A stretch of DNA of 64,000 nucleotides from Micractinium sp. NFX-FRZ (Eukaryota > Chlorophyta > Trebouxiophyceae > Chlorellales > Chlorellaceae). The notes below the pieces were generated by a model, which worked only from the letters and a program-made list of their open reading frames with translations, was not told the origin of the DNA and made no database searches. Position 1 is the stretch's first letter. Every line of letters begins with the position of its first letter. This document shows positions 33,024 to 43,519 of the stretch, one piece after another. Location of the stretch: the NCBI GenBank assembly GCA_029339195.1, contig JAPTJF010000132.1, positions 1 to 64,000 of the forward strand, given 5' to 3'. The position numbers and the translations under genes are program-made.

Positions 33024-33343
33024 AGCCGCTCCCCGCAGCTGGGGCCGCCCCGCGCAAAGCGGCACAAAAAAAATCACAGTGCCAGCGCAGGCTCCGCACA
33101 CTGCTCAAGCTGCGCGCTTGCTCATAAGCAACACAGCAGCCAGGAGCCGGTCCCAGAGAGCCTCCCGCAAGGTGCGCACAGCTGGCGGCGCAGCATGCAG
33201 AACCTGCAGTGGCAGCCCAGCGACGCCAGCAAACCCTGTGCCCTGAGGCTCCCTGGGTTCGTTTCCCGACTTCCAACAACATTAACATGCTCTGAGGCTC
33301 TCACGAGCCGAGTTACACACGCTCCAAGGCGAGAGCACAGGCC
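33024..33343. promoter_or_regulatory. Divergent promoter region, SNF5 / SMP-C2 gene
   Basis: 320 bp separate the two divergent ATGs (33023 minus, 33344 plus). An A-run (ACAAAAAAAATC near 33064-33075) lies inside. No TATA box is obvious. Nothing else is seen. Confidence 0.45.
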
Positions 33344-36300
33344 ATGGCGGCCCAGGATGGTGGCGCCGCCGCTGGCAACCCTGGGCTCCCAGTGAACGTT
33401 ACACAAGACCTCCAGCAGCTTGCGGCAGCAATCCAGGCGCTGCAAAGCGGCGCACGCCCCGGCGGCTTCCTCGTGGGCCTTGTGTGCGGGTGCCTGCTGG
33501 TCACCGCTCTGGTAGCTGCTGCATGGTGAGGCGAGCGGACGCTCCTCTTTTTTCAGTAGCTGGTCTCTCAGAGTCCTCGCGCATCCCTCCACACCCCGTT
33601 TCTGCCCCCGCTGCCCTAGACCAGACCAGCTAAACGCGAACCGCTTGAAAGGCATCGCCCGCGCACCCCCCTGCCCCGCCCCGCCCTGCCCTTGCCCTGC
33701 CCTGAGGCACCCCTCCCGCAGGCACCGCCACCGCTACAGCATCCGCCGCCTGTTTGAGCGCCAGCAGCAGCGGGACGCCGTGCGCCACCTGTCCAGCCTG
33801 GATGCAGCGGAGATGCACCGCCTGCTGGGGGGCGTCAACCTGCCGTCCTGGGTGAGGCTCATGGGGCGTTCAGATGTCGAGCGGTGGGCGGTGAGGATGC
33901 ATGGCGCCAGCGGAACTTCTGTTGAGAAGCAAAGGTGGACGGCAGGGAGCACGAGGAGCAGGGAGGACAGGCAGGCTGCTGGTGCGTTTGCCACACACAT
34001 TGTCTGCCTCCCTCCTGTGCGCTGCAAAGCTGCCCACCCTGCCCTGTCCCAACCACCAAACCCCCGTGTCCTCCAAACATCTGCTACTCGTGCCCCTCTA
34101 CTGCCCACCTGTGCTGTTTGTGTCCCACTGCTGTCCACCTCAACCCACTGCCACGTCACTGCCACGTCGTGTCCACCTCACCATGCCGGGTCACCTATAC
34201 ATACTGGAATAACACCAAATCATTGCTGCCTGGCACCATTCCACTCCAGCATTCTCCACCTCTGCTCCCGGCCTCGCTGCCTCCTCATGTTGACCACTGC
34301 CACCGCACTGCACTGCCACCTCAAACTGCCCCCGCTGCCACCTCACCATGCCCCCTCACCATCATGCTCATGCCAGGTCACCTACCCCGACTACCAGCGG
34401 GTTCAGTGGCTCACCACCCTCCTCCGGCAGCTGTGGCCATTTGCTGCCCAGGCAGCCGCCGCCTGGGCAGAGCAGGAGGTGCCTGCGATGCTGCAGGCCA
34501 ACAAGCCATCCTGGATGCGCTCCATCAAGCTGCACCACTTCAGGTGAGGGGCGGGGTGCAAGCAGAGGCGTGGGCAGCAACCCGGCAGGGCAGACGACCT
34601 TGCAGGCTCGCCCTTGCAACAGCCGTCCCCGCCAGTAGCAGCGCTGCCTGCCCTCGAAATCTGCTGGCCCGCTTCCCTCTCAACCTAGCTGCTGGGGCAT
34701 GCGCCCTGGGCCCCCTGCAGCCTGGGCGCTGTACCTCCTGAGCCGCTGGGGGTCAAGGTGTACAGCGAGGGGGAGAGCCGGAGGGACGAGGTGGGTGGCC
34801 GCATGGGTGGGTGGCTGAGCGGGTGAGCAGCTTCCTTCTAATACTTTGGGCTTGAGAGGTGGGAGGAGGGTGGGGCGCTGGAGGCTCGCTGCGGTGGCAG
34901 CTGCCCCTACAAAAGTGCCTTGTGATTGGCTGACAAGTTGCCAACGGCAGGGGCTGCCGGGCGGGGGCCCTGTGCCCGCAGTTCCACCCCGCTGCTGCTG
35001 CTGTTGAGGCCTTCTTCCGTCACCTGTCCGCCTGACTCATGGCCTGCCCCGCCCTCTTCCCTCCGGCATGCCCCACCTGGGCCAACTTTTCTCCTCCCTC
35101 CTGCTCAGGCTGTCATCGATTTTGACTTCAGCTGGACCGGGGAGCAGCGGGTCAGCTGTGAGGCCAGCCTCGTTTGGTGTTCGTGCAGTCAGAGCTCATG
35201 CCTACACACGTGCTTGCACTGCGGCAGCACACGCAGCGCAGCACGCGCAGCGCAGCAAGCGCAGCGCAGGTGCGCGCTGCGCACCCTGGCCCACGGGCGC
35301 CGGCCCTACACGCCCCTGCCGTCCCATGCACAGCACCTCCAGCCCGTGCCAAGCCCTTCCCTGCACACCCTCACCTGCGCAGGTCAGCTTTGTGGTCAAG
35401 CCTGTGCCGCGGGCGGCCAGCCATGCCGTGACTCGCCTGCCTGTGGCCGCGCAGCTCGTGGACACGGTGGGTGGGTGGGCGGGAAGGGCGGGGCGGGGCG
35501 GGACGCAGCTGGGCTGGGAAGCGCGCAACGGCAGGGCAGTGCCAGAGCAGCAGTGCCAGCTGTTGTGCCAGCTCAGCAGCCGGCTGGCTTTGTTGGCCCT
35601 GCCACAACATGCCAGCTCAGCGTTCGTATCAAGGCTCCTTCAATATCGTCACACGACACACTTTCCTAAATGCATCAACCCTCACCTAACAACTCCCCTT
35701 ACCTCCCGCCTAGCTCAGCAACCTAGTGGCGGCCAAGGCGGCAGTGGAGAATTTAGTGATGATGTGCACAACACTCCAACACTGCCTCATGCCCTCGACC
35801 CCCTCCCAACGTCCCAACCTCCCAAATTGCCAGCTGAGCAACCTGGTGGTGATCAAGGCGGCGGTGGAGCGGATGACGATGCACGGGCGGCTGCGCCTCA
35901 CGCTGCGTCCGCTGACGAGCCAGCTGCCGCTGGTGGGGGCGGGTGAGTGGGCGGGGGGGACACCTTTCTCCCAGCAGAAGAATGCAAGCTGGGCTGCTTT
36001 AAGGACACCCTGGGGCATGAGCCCCGGGGATTGAGAGGGTAGGCGGGCAGCGCCTGCGTAGCGAGCGTGGCAGGGGGCCAGGAAGCGGGCAGAGGTGGGC
36101 GTGCCCCGCTGCCCACCTGCTGAGCTGGCACGGCATGGCACCAGGAACAACACCCATCCAGCCACCTCCCACCACCACTTTCGTGCCTGCATCCCGCACC
36201 ACCGTTCAGCCGAATCCCTGCACGGCAGCTTTCGCCAATGCTACCCCCCACCCGCCCCCTCCTCCTCCCGTTGCCCCCCAATGCTGCAGCCCAGGTCGCA

Positions 36301-39300
36301 TTCACTGAGCTGCCCAAGTTCTCCTTCGACCTCACCGTGTATGGCGGGGACGTGTCCATCCTGCCCGGCCTGGAGACCTGGCTGCACGGCCTCATACAGG
36401 ACGCTGTGCTGCGCCCCTTTGTGCTGCCAGAGAAGTAAGCACTGTGCTGCACTGCTGCCGGAGAAGTGAGCACTGTGCTGCGCTGCTGCCGGAGAAGTGA
36501 GCACTGTGTTGCGCCCCTTTGTGCTGCCGGAGGAGGGAGCCCTGTGCTGCGCCCCTTTGTGCTGGGTGGCCTGCGCGAGAGACGCCACTCCAAGCCGTCC
36601 CGCCCCTCCACCCCAGACTGCGAGGCGGGACCCCTGACCCATGCTGTGTGCCTGCCGGTCCCCCCAGTCTCCGTTCCTCTCCCTCCCCTGCCGACCCTGC
36701 AGGCTGGTCATCCCTCTGGCGGACAATGCTCCCGCCAGTTTTGAGCGCCCTCGGGGGCTGCTGCAGGCGAGGCCCTGCTGGGCCCGCTGGTAGTTGGGGA
36801 GGCGCACGCAGCAGCATTGTGTCGGCTGCACAGCTGTCTGTCAGCCAGCAGCAAGAAGCACCTGCCAAAGAGGCTTCACGCTGCGTGGATCAAGCCACCT
36901 ACCCGTCTGCCTGCCTGCCTGCCTGCCAGGTTGCCTGCCTGCCCGCCTGCTTGATCGCTGCCCTGCCCTGCCCCGTGCGCAGGTGCGTGTGTGCGAGGCG
37001 GAGCATGTGCCCCGCATGGACCTGCTGTCAAAATCGGGTGAGGGTGCCAGGTGGTAGTGATGAAGTGGGGCGGGGGGGAGAGAAGGGTGCACAGGGTAGT
37101 CGAAGCTGCCCTGCCCCGCATGCCAGTCCAAACAATGGCGAGGTGCCTGGCAGTGTGCAGATTTAGCCCCTGTGCGTCGGTGCCCCCCAGCCCCCTTCCA
37201 CTGCTGACCAACCAGTCCTTCCACCTCGGCCCTGCACGTCACCCCACCCCACCCTCCCACCCACCCCACCTGCCCCTCTGCCCAGACCCCTTTGTGGTGC
37301 TGTCGGTGCGAGAGAAGAACAAGGTCAAGACGCAGGTTGGGCAGGGGGGTGGGAAGGTGGGTGGGTGGGCAGGCGATCGCGAGTGCCAGTGGCGTGGACC
37401 GCCTGCCTGTCTCCCCACATGCAACGGCCCCTGGAAGACACATGCACAACCTTGTGTGGGAGGAGGACGCCACTTCATGCCTGTCACACACACGCCTCAC
37501 GCCCCCCCACTGGGCGTGGCACGCAGCAATTCTCAGCCTCACCCCTTTCACCCCAAAGGCCCCGCTGCGCACCTCCACGTCGCCCCGCACCCCCGGCAGG
37601 TGCTGGAGAACACGCACCGCCCGGTGTGGGACGAGGACTTTGCTCTGCTGGTGCACTACCCAGAGACACAGGTGCCATCCGTGCTGTCGTGTGCTGTGCC
37701 ATGCTGTCGTGCAGCATGCCGTGCCGTGCTGTGCCGTGCCGTGCTGTCGCTGGTGCGCTGGTGCGCTATCCCGAGATACTTGTGGCTCGTGCTGGCTTGG
37801 GCTGTGCCCCTGTGCCACATCTACAATGGGTTAGCAATGACAAGCCTTTGCCGGGCCTGTACTCTTCCCACCATGCATTCGGGCCGCACGTTGAGATTGG
37901 GCATATGGCTGAGGTGGCGCTCCCTGGCCCGCTGTCCCATTCACTGGCGGCCTCTCTGCATTGATTGATGCTGTCCCCCCGATCCGCCCATCATCCACAA
38001 CACCCCTTACACCCAATCCATTTTCCCCAATGCTGACAGCCCCTCTGCACCTGTGCTGGCCTTCCTGATTGACCATCCGCCGTAAGAGTTCCAAATTTGG
38101 TGATTTTGATTCCTCTTTATCACCAAGTTCAAACTTGTCTGTATTTAAATCGACAATGAATTTTCGTCCCCTTCCATCCACAGATGCTGACCGCCCGCAT
38201 GTACGACTACGACCCGTTTGACCAGAACGACGAGATCGGGCGCGCTGAGGTGGCGCTGCGCGACCTGCCACGCGGGCGTGAGGTGGACCAGTGGCTCGCC
38301 GTGGAGCCGCCCCACCAGGAGGGCAAGCCGGCCAGCCAGAAGTATCACGTCTCGGTGGGGTGGGTGAGGTGGGGTGGGGTAGGCTGGGCGGCGGCTGGGC
38401 GAAAGTCAGCATGCAGCGACAGCAGCAGCACAGGCCTTGCCTATTCGCAAGCTATGCATGCGTTGTGCCCAGGGGCAGCGCATGCATGTGCGCTTAGCAT
38501 ACGAACAGGCAGCACACAATCGCAAGCTGCGACGAGCGTTTAGTGAGGGCGCGCCAGCTGGGCCCTCGCTGCCTGTAGGTTGGTTGGGTGGCAACAACCT
38601 GGCTGTGCCTAGTCATCACAGCACAGCAGGCGCTAGTTTATGCATGTTTCAAGTGCACACTAGCGCACAGGCCAGGCTGACACCCTGGCTGCCCGCAGGG
38701 CAACCCTCTGTCCCTGGCTGTCCAGGCTGGGCAGAAGGTGGTGGGGGCGCTGATACGGCCGTGGGACACGGCAAAGATGGTGGGAGGGGTGAGGCGCAAG
38801 GCGAAGCGCGAGTGCCGCCTGCACCTCAAGGTACGGTGGGTGGGGAGGGGTTGGGTGGGGCTGGGAAGCCCTGCCCCGGGTCGTGCAGCGCTGGATTGAG
38901 GATGGGCCTCCACAGGCTAAGTGTGGGCAGAGATGGGTACACGAGGGACGAGCCAGGCAGCGCTATGATCCTCCTCAGGCACCAATCACGCCCTGCTCCC
39001 AGGTTCCGCCCCGTCCCTTCCCTTCCCAGCAGATGACGTTCCTGGAGTTCAAGGAGGAGGAGGTGGAGGCGGCGCTGGCGGTGCACCACAACATGGGCAG
39101 GTCTGGCGACGGCGCCATGGGCGCCATGGGCGAGGCGCTCTCCCACGCCAGCCCCGCCGTGCGCAAGGCGCTGCAGGGCGGGGTGCTCTGCCTGCGCATT
39201 CTGCGGGTGAGCTGGCGCTGAGAGGCAAGGTTGCCTGCGCCTGTGACGACGCTGTGTGGTTTGGAGGGGCGTGGTCTTGTTTCTACGCGTAAGAAGCGCT

Positions 39301-41282
39301 GGGTCAGGCCAGTCCTGGCACGTTATCGAGCCTGCAGATGCTGGATTCCATCAGGCCTTGTCTTCAGCCACTCTAGCCCATGGCACTGCCTCGCCCTCGT
39401 CCCAGAAGGTAAGAGCTCCAGCTGCTATGCATGCTGCGACTTGCCACACGCCCGATAGTACTCCCTCTGGCAGGTGGAAAGCCTCACGGGCAAGTCAGTT
39501 CTGCTCGGCGGCTGGAAGCGGAGCGTACAGGTGCGCACCCCCTTGCTGGCTCTTATGCTGCTATCATGGGCTGGCTGCCACTATTCAGGCCAATCTGCCG
39601 CCTGCAGCAAATGGCTGGCATCGGACCCACTGCCCTGCCATGTGGCCGGGCCGGGCCACATATAGTTGCCAAGTTGAGAGCCACCTCAAGCTTGCTGCCA
39701 TGTCACCAGCCAGTGCAGCCGCATCATCAGTCTGTCCTCACACCTGGCCCCCACATCTTCCCTCCCTGCAGGTGCGCGTGTGGTTTGCTGGCGAGACCAA
39801 GCGCACGCTGACCGTGAAGGGCAGGGGGGAGCAGTACAACATCGACCAGGAGGTGAGGGGGCACCCGCTCGTACTGCCTGCTGCAATGCCTGCTGTGCTG
39901 CTGTGTGCACCGCCGCTGTGCCGGCTGAGCGCTTGACGCCGCCCTGTGGCGCTGGCAACCCCGGCGCCTCTGCCACACTGTGTACTGTGTATCCCCAGTG
40001 TGTTCGGACCCAACATGTAGGCTTCTAATCATGCACCCATTGTGGCGCCTTGCTGACTAGGCTTTTGCGCTGTGCCTGCTGGCCTTCCTCCCCGCAGCTG
40101 GAGTTTGTGGTGGGCGGGGACGCCGTGGGCCAGCAGCACCAAGTGGAAGTGGAGGTGTGGGACACGCACTGGCGCAGCGGTGGGTGGGGGTGGGGCGGGG
40201 TGCAGCGTTGCACGCCGAGGGGACGGGGGCGCAGCGTGGGCATGCTGCACGCTGGCGCTGGTGATCGCTGGCCTGGCTACCTCAGGCAGTGTAGCTTCAG
40301 GGCGCGGGTGGCAGGGCGCAACGTGAGGCCCTGCTGTGGCATGACATGTGTAATCGGGCATTGTGCAATCGGGCGAGTGCCAGCCTGATGATGGACTGGT
40401 GGCGCTCTCACATGCCGGTCGGTTCCTCCTCACTTCCCCTCCACAGATCTGTGCTCGCTTAATAATCTCGCCCTGTGCCTGCGTTGCCCACACTCTCCCT
40501 CCCCCGCGCCATCTCTTTCGTGTCACCCTGCGCAGCCTTCCAGGGACGCGCCAGCGTGCCCTTCCAAACCATCCGTGTGGCCAAGCTGTGGAGGCAGACG
40601 CTGGACCTGCAGGAGGTGGCGCAGGTGGGTGGGCGGGCGGGTGGGTAATGTGGGTCAGGCGGGTTGACATGTGATTGTGAGGTGTGTAGCTTGGGGAGCC
40701 CATTGCCTCCGTGGGTTGATGGTGGGTGCCAAAAAATGGGTAATGTGTGGCTGCAGGTGCGGTGTCTTCCCACGATGGTGGGTTGGCGGGTGGGCCGGTA
40801 GGGCCTAGCTCCGCACGCTGTTGCTTCAGGAGGCAGGGGCCGGCTAGCTGACAGGCATTCGATGTCGAATGACCCGGTTGATTGATTCAGTGATTGAGGT
40901 GGGCTGCCAAAATGTATATATAGCTACCAAAATGGTCCTCTCTGGCAAAACTCGTCTTTCGAGATACAAAATCGGTCAGGTTGACGCTGTAACAGGGGAC
41001 AGATTTTTGCAGAGCGGTTAGAGACTGACATTTATGTGCACTGCTTGTACCGCCGCATGTCACAGCGGGCTGGCGGCTGGTGAGGCACCCGTTGGCTGGG
41101 AGGTGACGAGGCACCCCTTGCTGGCTCGCCAGCGCGCTTGCGTGCCAAGCCGCAAGACCCCGTGCGCCTGTCCCCTCTGCCCCTGCATCTGTCCTGCCTG
41201 CCAACAGCCCTTCGCTGCACCCGCCATGCCGCAGGGGCGCATCTCTCTTGAGGCTCAATGGATGCCGGCCTTTGCCAGCTGA
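33344..41282 (+). CDS. SMP- and C2-domain membrane tether (plant synaptotagmin / extended synaptotagmin type), 668 aa
   Basis: Twenty exons: 33344-33525, 33722-33851, 34377-34543, 34721-34790, 35109-35150, 35383-35466, 35834-35942, 36290-36434, 36703-36766, 36983-37037, 37286-37335, 37600-37671, 38184-38354, 38699-38830, 39030-39206, 39474-39530, 39772-39852, 40098-40179, 40536-40624, 41235-41282 (2007 nt). Residues 40-60 form an N-terminal membrane anchor (GGFLVGLVCGCLLVTALVAA). An SMP lipid-transfer domain follows (about 104-318: GVNLPSW, FDFSWTGEQ, FTELPKFSFDLTVYGGD, LIQDAVLRPFVLPE). C2A (about 330-447) keeps the calcium-binding acids (RMDLLSKSDPFVVL, DYDPFDQND). The distal C2 (about 540-665, GVLCLRILRVESLTG to GRISLEAQW) lacks them. 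The role is ER-plasma-membrane contact and lipid transfer. Intron 9 needs a GC donor (CAG then GCGAGG). Several introns contain exon-edge duplicates. Confidence 0.88.
36420..36575 (+). repeat. Tandem copies of the exon 8 3' end with splice donors
   Basis: The end of exon 8 (GTGCTGCCAGAGAA then GTAAGC) is followed by three further copies of the unit TGCTGCCGGAGAAGTGAGCA or variants, and by CGCCCCTTTGTGCTGCCGGAGGAGGG-type echoes of the upstream exon sequence. The first three units each keep a GT donor. Confidence 0.85.
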
Positions 41283-41832
41283 GCCGGCGGCGCCCTCAAC
41301 ACTGGCTGAACCACAAGCGCTCACCCCACAGGGGCGCTCGGCCGCCGGCCTTGCCCGTGGCCGTAGAGCATGGAGCATGCGTGATCCCCGTTCCTGCTGT
41401 GCCCTGCGCACCGGCCAGCGCCTTCCTCGGTGTAAACTTGGGAGGAAACGGCGCTTCCTGTCAAGAACAGGATGAACTAAGATGAACAGCCTCAGCTTCT
41501 TGCCGCTGTCCTGCTGCCGCCAGCGCCAGGTGGTCGTCGGCCCATTGTTGCACGCACAGCACCTTGGCTGGGGGTCCCAAACGTACCAGAGGCGCGCAAC
41601 ACAACAAGCCAGGCCGGTCTCATCAACGGTGCTTCAAGAGCTGCCGACTGGGGCCGGGCCTACTGCTAGAGCCGGCAGCCGCCAACTGTGTCAGGGCTGC
41701 CCCCCCGCAGCTGCCGGTCTGCCGCCAGCCCGTCCAATGCCACCGTTGCTTGGCGGCCCCCACTCCGCAGTACTCAACCTCCCACCCCTGCTTCCGGCTG
41801 CAGGCTTCGCACATTGGCAGGCCCCTCTTCCA
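41283..41832. other. Intergenic region upstream of the ankyrin gene
   Basis: This stretch holds the 3' UTR of the SMP/C2 gene, with TGTAA at 41431-41435 (149 nt past its stop), and the presumed promoter and 5' UTR of the ankyrin locus. An open frame runs into the ankyrin start from 41482 but has no family similarity upstream of MEEEEDV. Confidence 0.5.
41431..41435 (+). terminator. Candidate TGTAA poly(A) signal
   Basis: A TGTAA copy 149 nt after the stop codon of the SMP/C2 gene. Confidence 0.4.
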
Positions 41833-42694
41833 ATGGAGGAGGAGGAAGATGTAGCCCGCAAGCTTGTCAAGGCTTGCCGCCGTGGGTACTGGAGGGGCGT
41901 CCAAACGGCGCTGGCAGCAGGCGCAAACCCTGACGCCACCTGCCAGGTGGGCTGGCACATTGCCGATGCTGGAGGCAGCTGGCTCGGGGCACCTGTTCTG
42001 CTTGAAGCTCCTGTTAGCAGCGGGGGCCAAACCCACCCTGGCTGCCGCTGGCGGGTACGCCCCGCTGCACGCTGCCGCCACGGCGGCCACGCCAGCTGCG
42101 TGGCAGCACTGCTGGGCGCGGGGGCAGACGCGCTGGCCGCCGCCGATGCGGGTGCCTCGCGCCTCGGCTACACCGCCCTGCACTACGCAGTGGCGGCTGC
42201 CCGGTACCGCCCGGACGTCGTGAAGCAGCTGCTTGCGGCAGCACCTGCACTCGCCTTGAGGGAGGACGGCTCGGGGCGCACGCCACTGGACTTGGCGTTC
42301 AATTGGGGGCTCAGAGGCGGCTTTCTTGCTGATCCAGGAAGGCCGCCTTCCGCCCGTCCGCCGGCTGCTCCCCCCGCTCCAGAGGTGGCGTGAAGGCCAG
42401 CTGCATGCAGCCCTGCTGTCTCGCTGCCCGCTGAGCGGCGACGACTGGCTGCTGGTGCCGTATGGCTGCCGCGGACTGTGCCCCGCCCTGCCTGCCGTGC
42501 TCCAGCGGTCGCCGACAGAGGCGGGCCACCTGGTGCGACACCTGCCTGTTGATACCCGCGAGCGCCTGCGCACTGCTGCCCTCTGCCTGGTGGCCGCAGG
42601 GCAGGGCCTCACCCCGCTGCCCACGCCCATTGTGTGGCGCGTGCTGGCGCTTGCGGCGGCGCAAGAGCCCCAAAAGTCCCTCTTTACATGCTGA
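41833..42694 (+). pseudogene. Ankyrin-repeat protein gene with three frame changes
   Basis: The reading frame starts at MEEEEDVARKLVKACRRG and gives ankyrin-type units. The similarity moves between two frames: ALAAGANPDATCQ in one, then SGHLFCLKLLLAAGA and GGYAPLHAAATA in the other. It returns for GHASCVAALLGAGAD, GYTALHYAV and GSGRTPLDLAFNWG, then shifts again for EAAFLLIQEGRLPPVRRLLP and PLQRWREGQLHAALLS to the stop at 42692-42694. The frame changes lie near 41950-41970, 42078-42086 and 42300-42320. None can be explained by an intron because the joined parts are directly adjacent. Either the gene is a decaying pseudogene or the sequence has three single-base errors, for example a missing G in GGCGGCC. 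No other gene here shows such errors, which favours a pseudogene. Confidence 0.62.
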
Positions 42695-43519
42695 CTTGCA
42701 GCCTGCGCCTGGCCTGGGGTGCCTGACCCCTAGTTTTGTGCACACAGCTAGACACGTGCTGTACAGTGCTGACTTTTGTTGCACTGCATCCTTGCGTTTT
42801 CCCTCCCTGGCCACCCCGCCACCCCTGAGCGTCGGGCTTGCCATGAACAGGCACATTCGCGGCGGTGGCTTGGGGAGCCCTGGCCCGATGCCTGCTTACT
42901 CAATACCTGACCTGCTCCGCAGCTCAACGCTACTCAACAACCATGTGTGTTAGTCGCTGCCTTGCTACGCTCTGGGCGCCTTCTGGCAGGTGGCATTCGC
43001 AGCAGGCATGCAGGGCACACCAAGGGAGGTCGCGCTCTCCCGCCCCTGCTCCGCACACGGCGGCATGTGAGTTAAGACACCTGCTGCACCGTGGCTTATG
43101 ACTGCTAATGTTGGGTTGGACATGTGATCCCACTTGGCTGATTGAAAGTGCATGAAACCTGGCGAGCATTGAAGAGGAGAGTCAGCTTGGCCCGCAGGTT
43201 TTGCACATCTACCGGCCGGGCGGCGGCGGTGGCAGCAGAGGACCTGGCTCCCTGGCATGTGGCCGGAGCGCAATCCGCGCCTCACTGGCTAGACTTGGCC
43301 TCATGCTTGAGTAACAGAAACGTGCAATCTCGTCCTGCTGCGAGGGCTTCCTGCTACACGCGCCCGGTGAAAGTACGCCGCCGTCGCGACTCAGCTTGTT
43401 CAGCATCCCTTTTCGCTTGTCGCTGGTACGAGGCCCCCTTTACAACTGAAGGACTCCCTGTAAGTACCTCCAGAGGCGCTAACCAGCCTGAGCGGGTCGC
43501 GACCGGCCGCATCGTAGCA
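42695..43519. other. Intergenic region, nothing recognised
   Basis: 825 nt lie between the ankyrin locus and the secreted FN3/propeller gene, both on the plus strand. It should hold the latter's promoter. I see no coding similarity, no RNA gene and no repeat. Confidence 0.55.

Noticed and set aside
35109..35157. Longer form of SMP/C2 exon 5 ending at GTCAGCT before GTGAGG
   Set aside because: It would duplicate the GTCAGC that begins the next exon and shift the frame; the donor at 35151 keeps phase.
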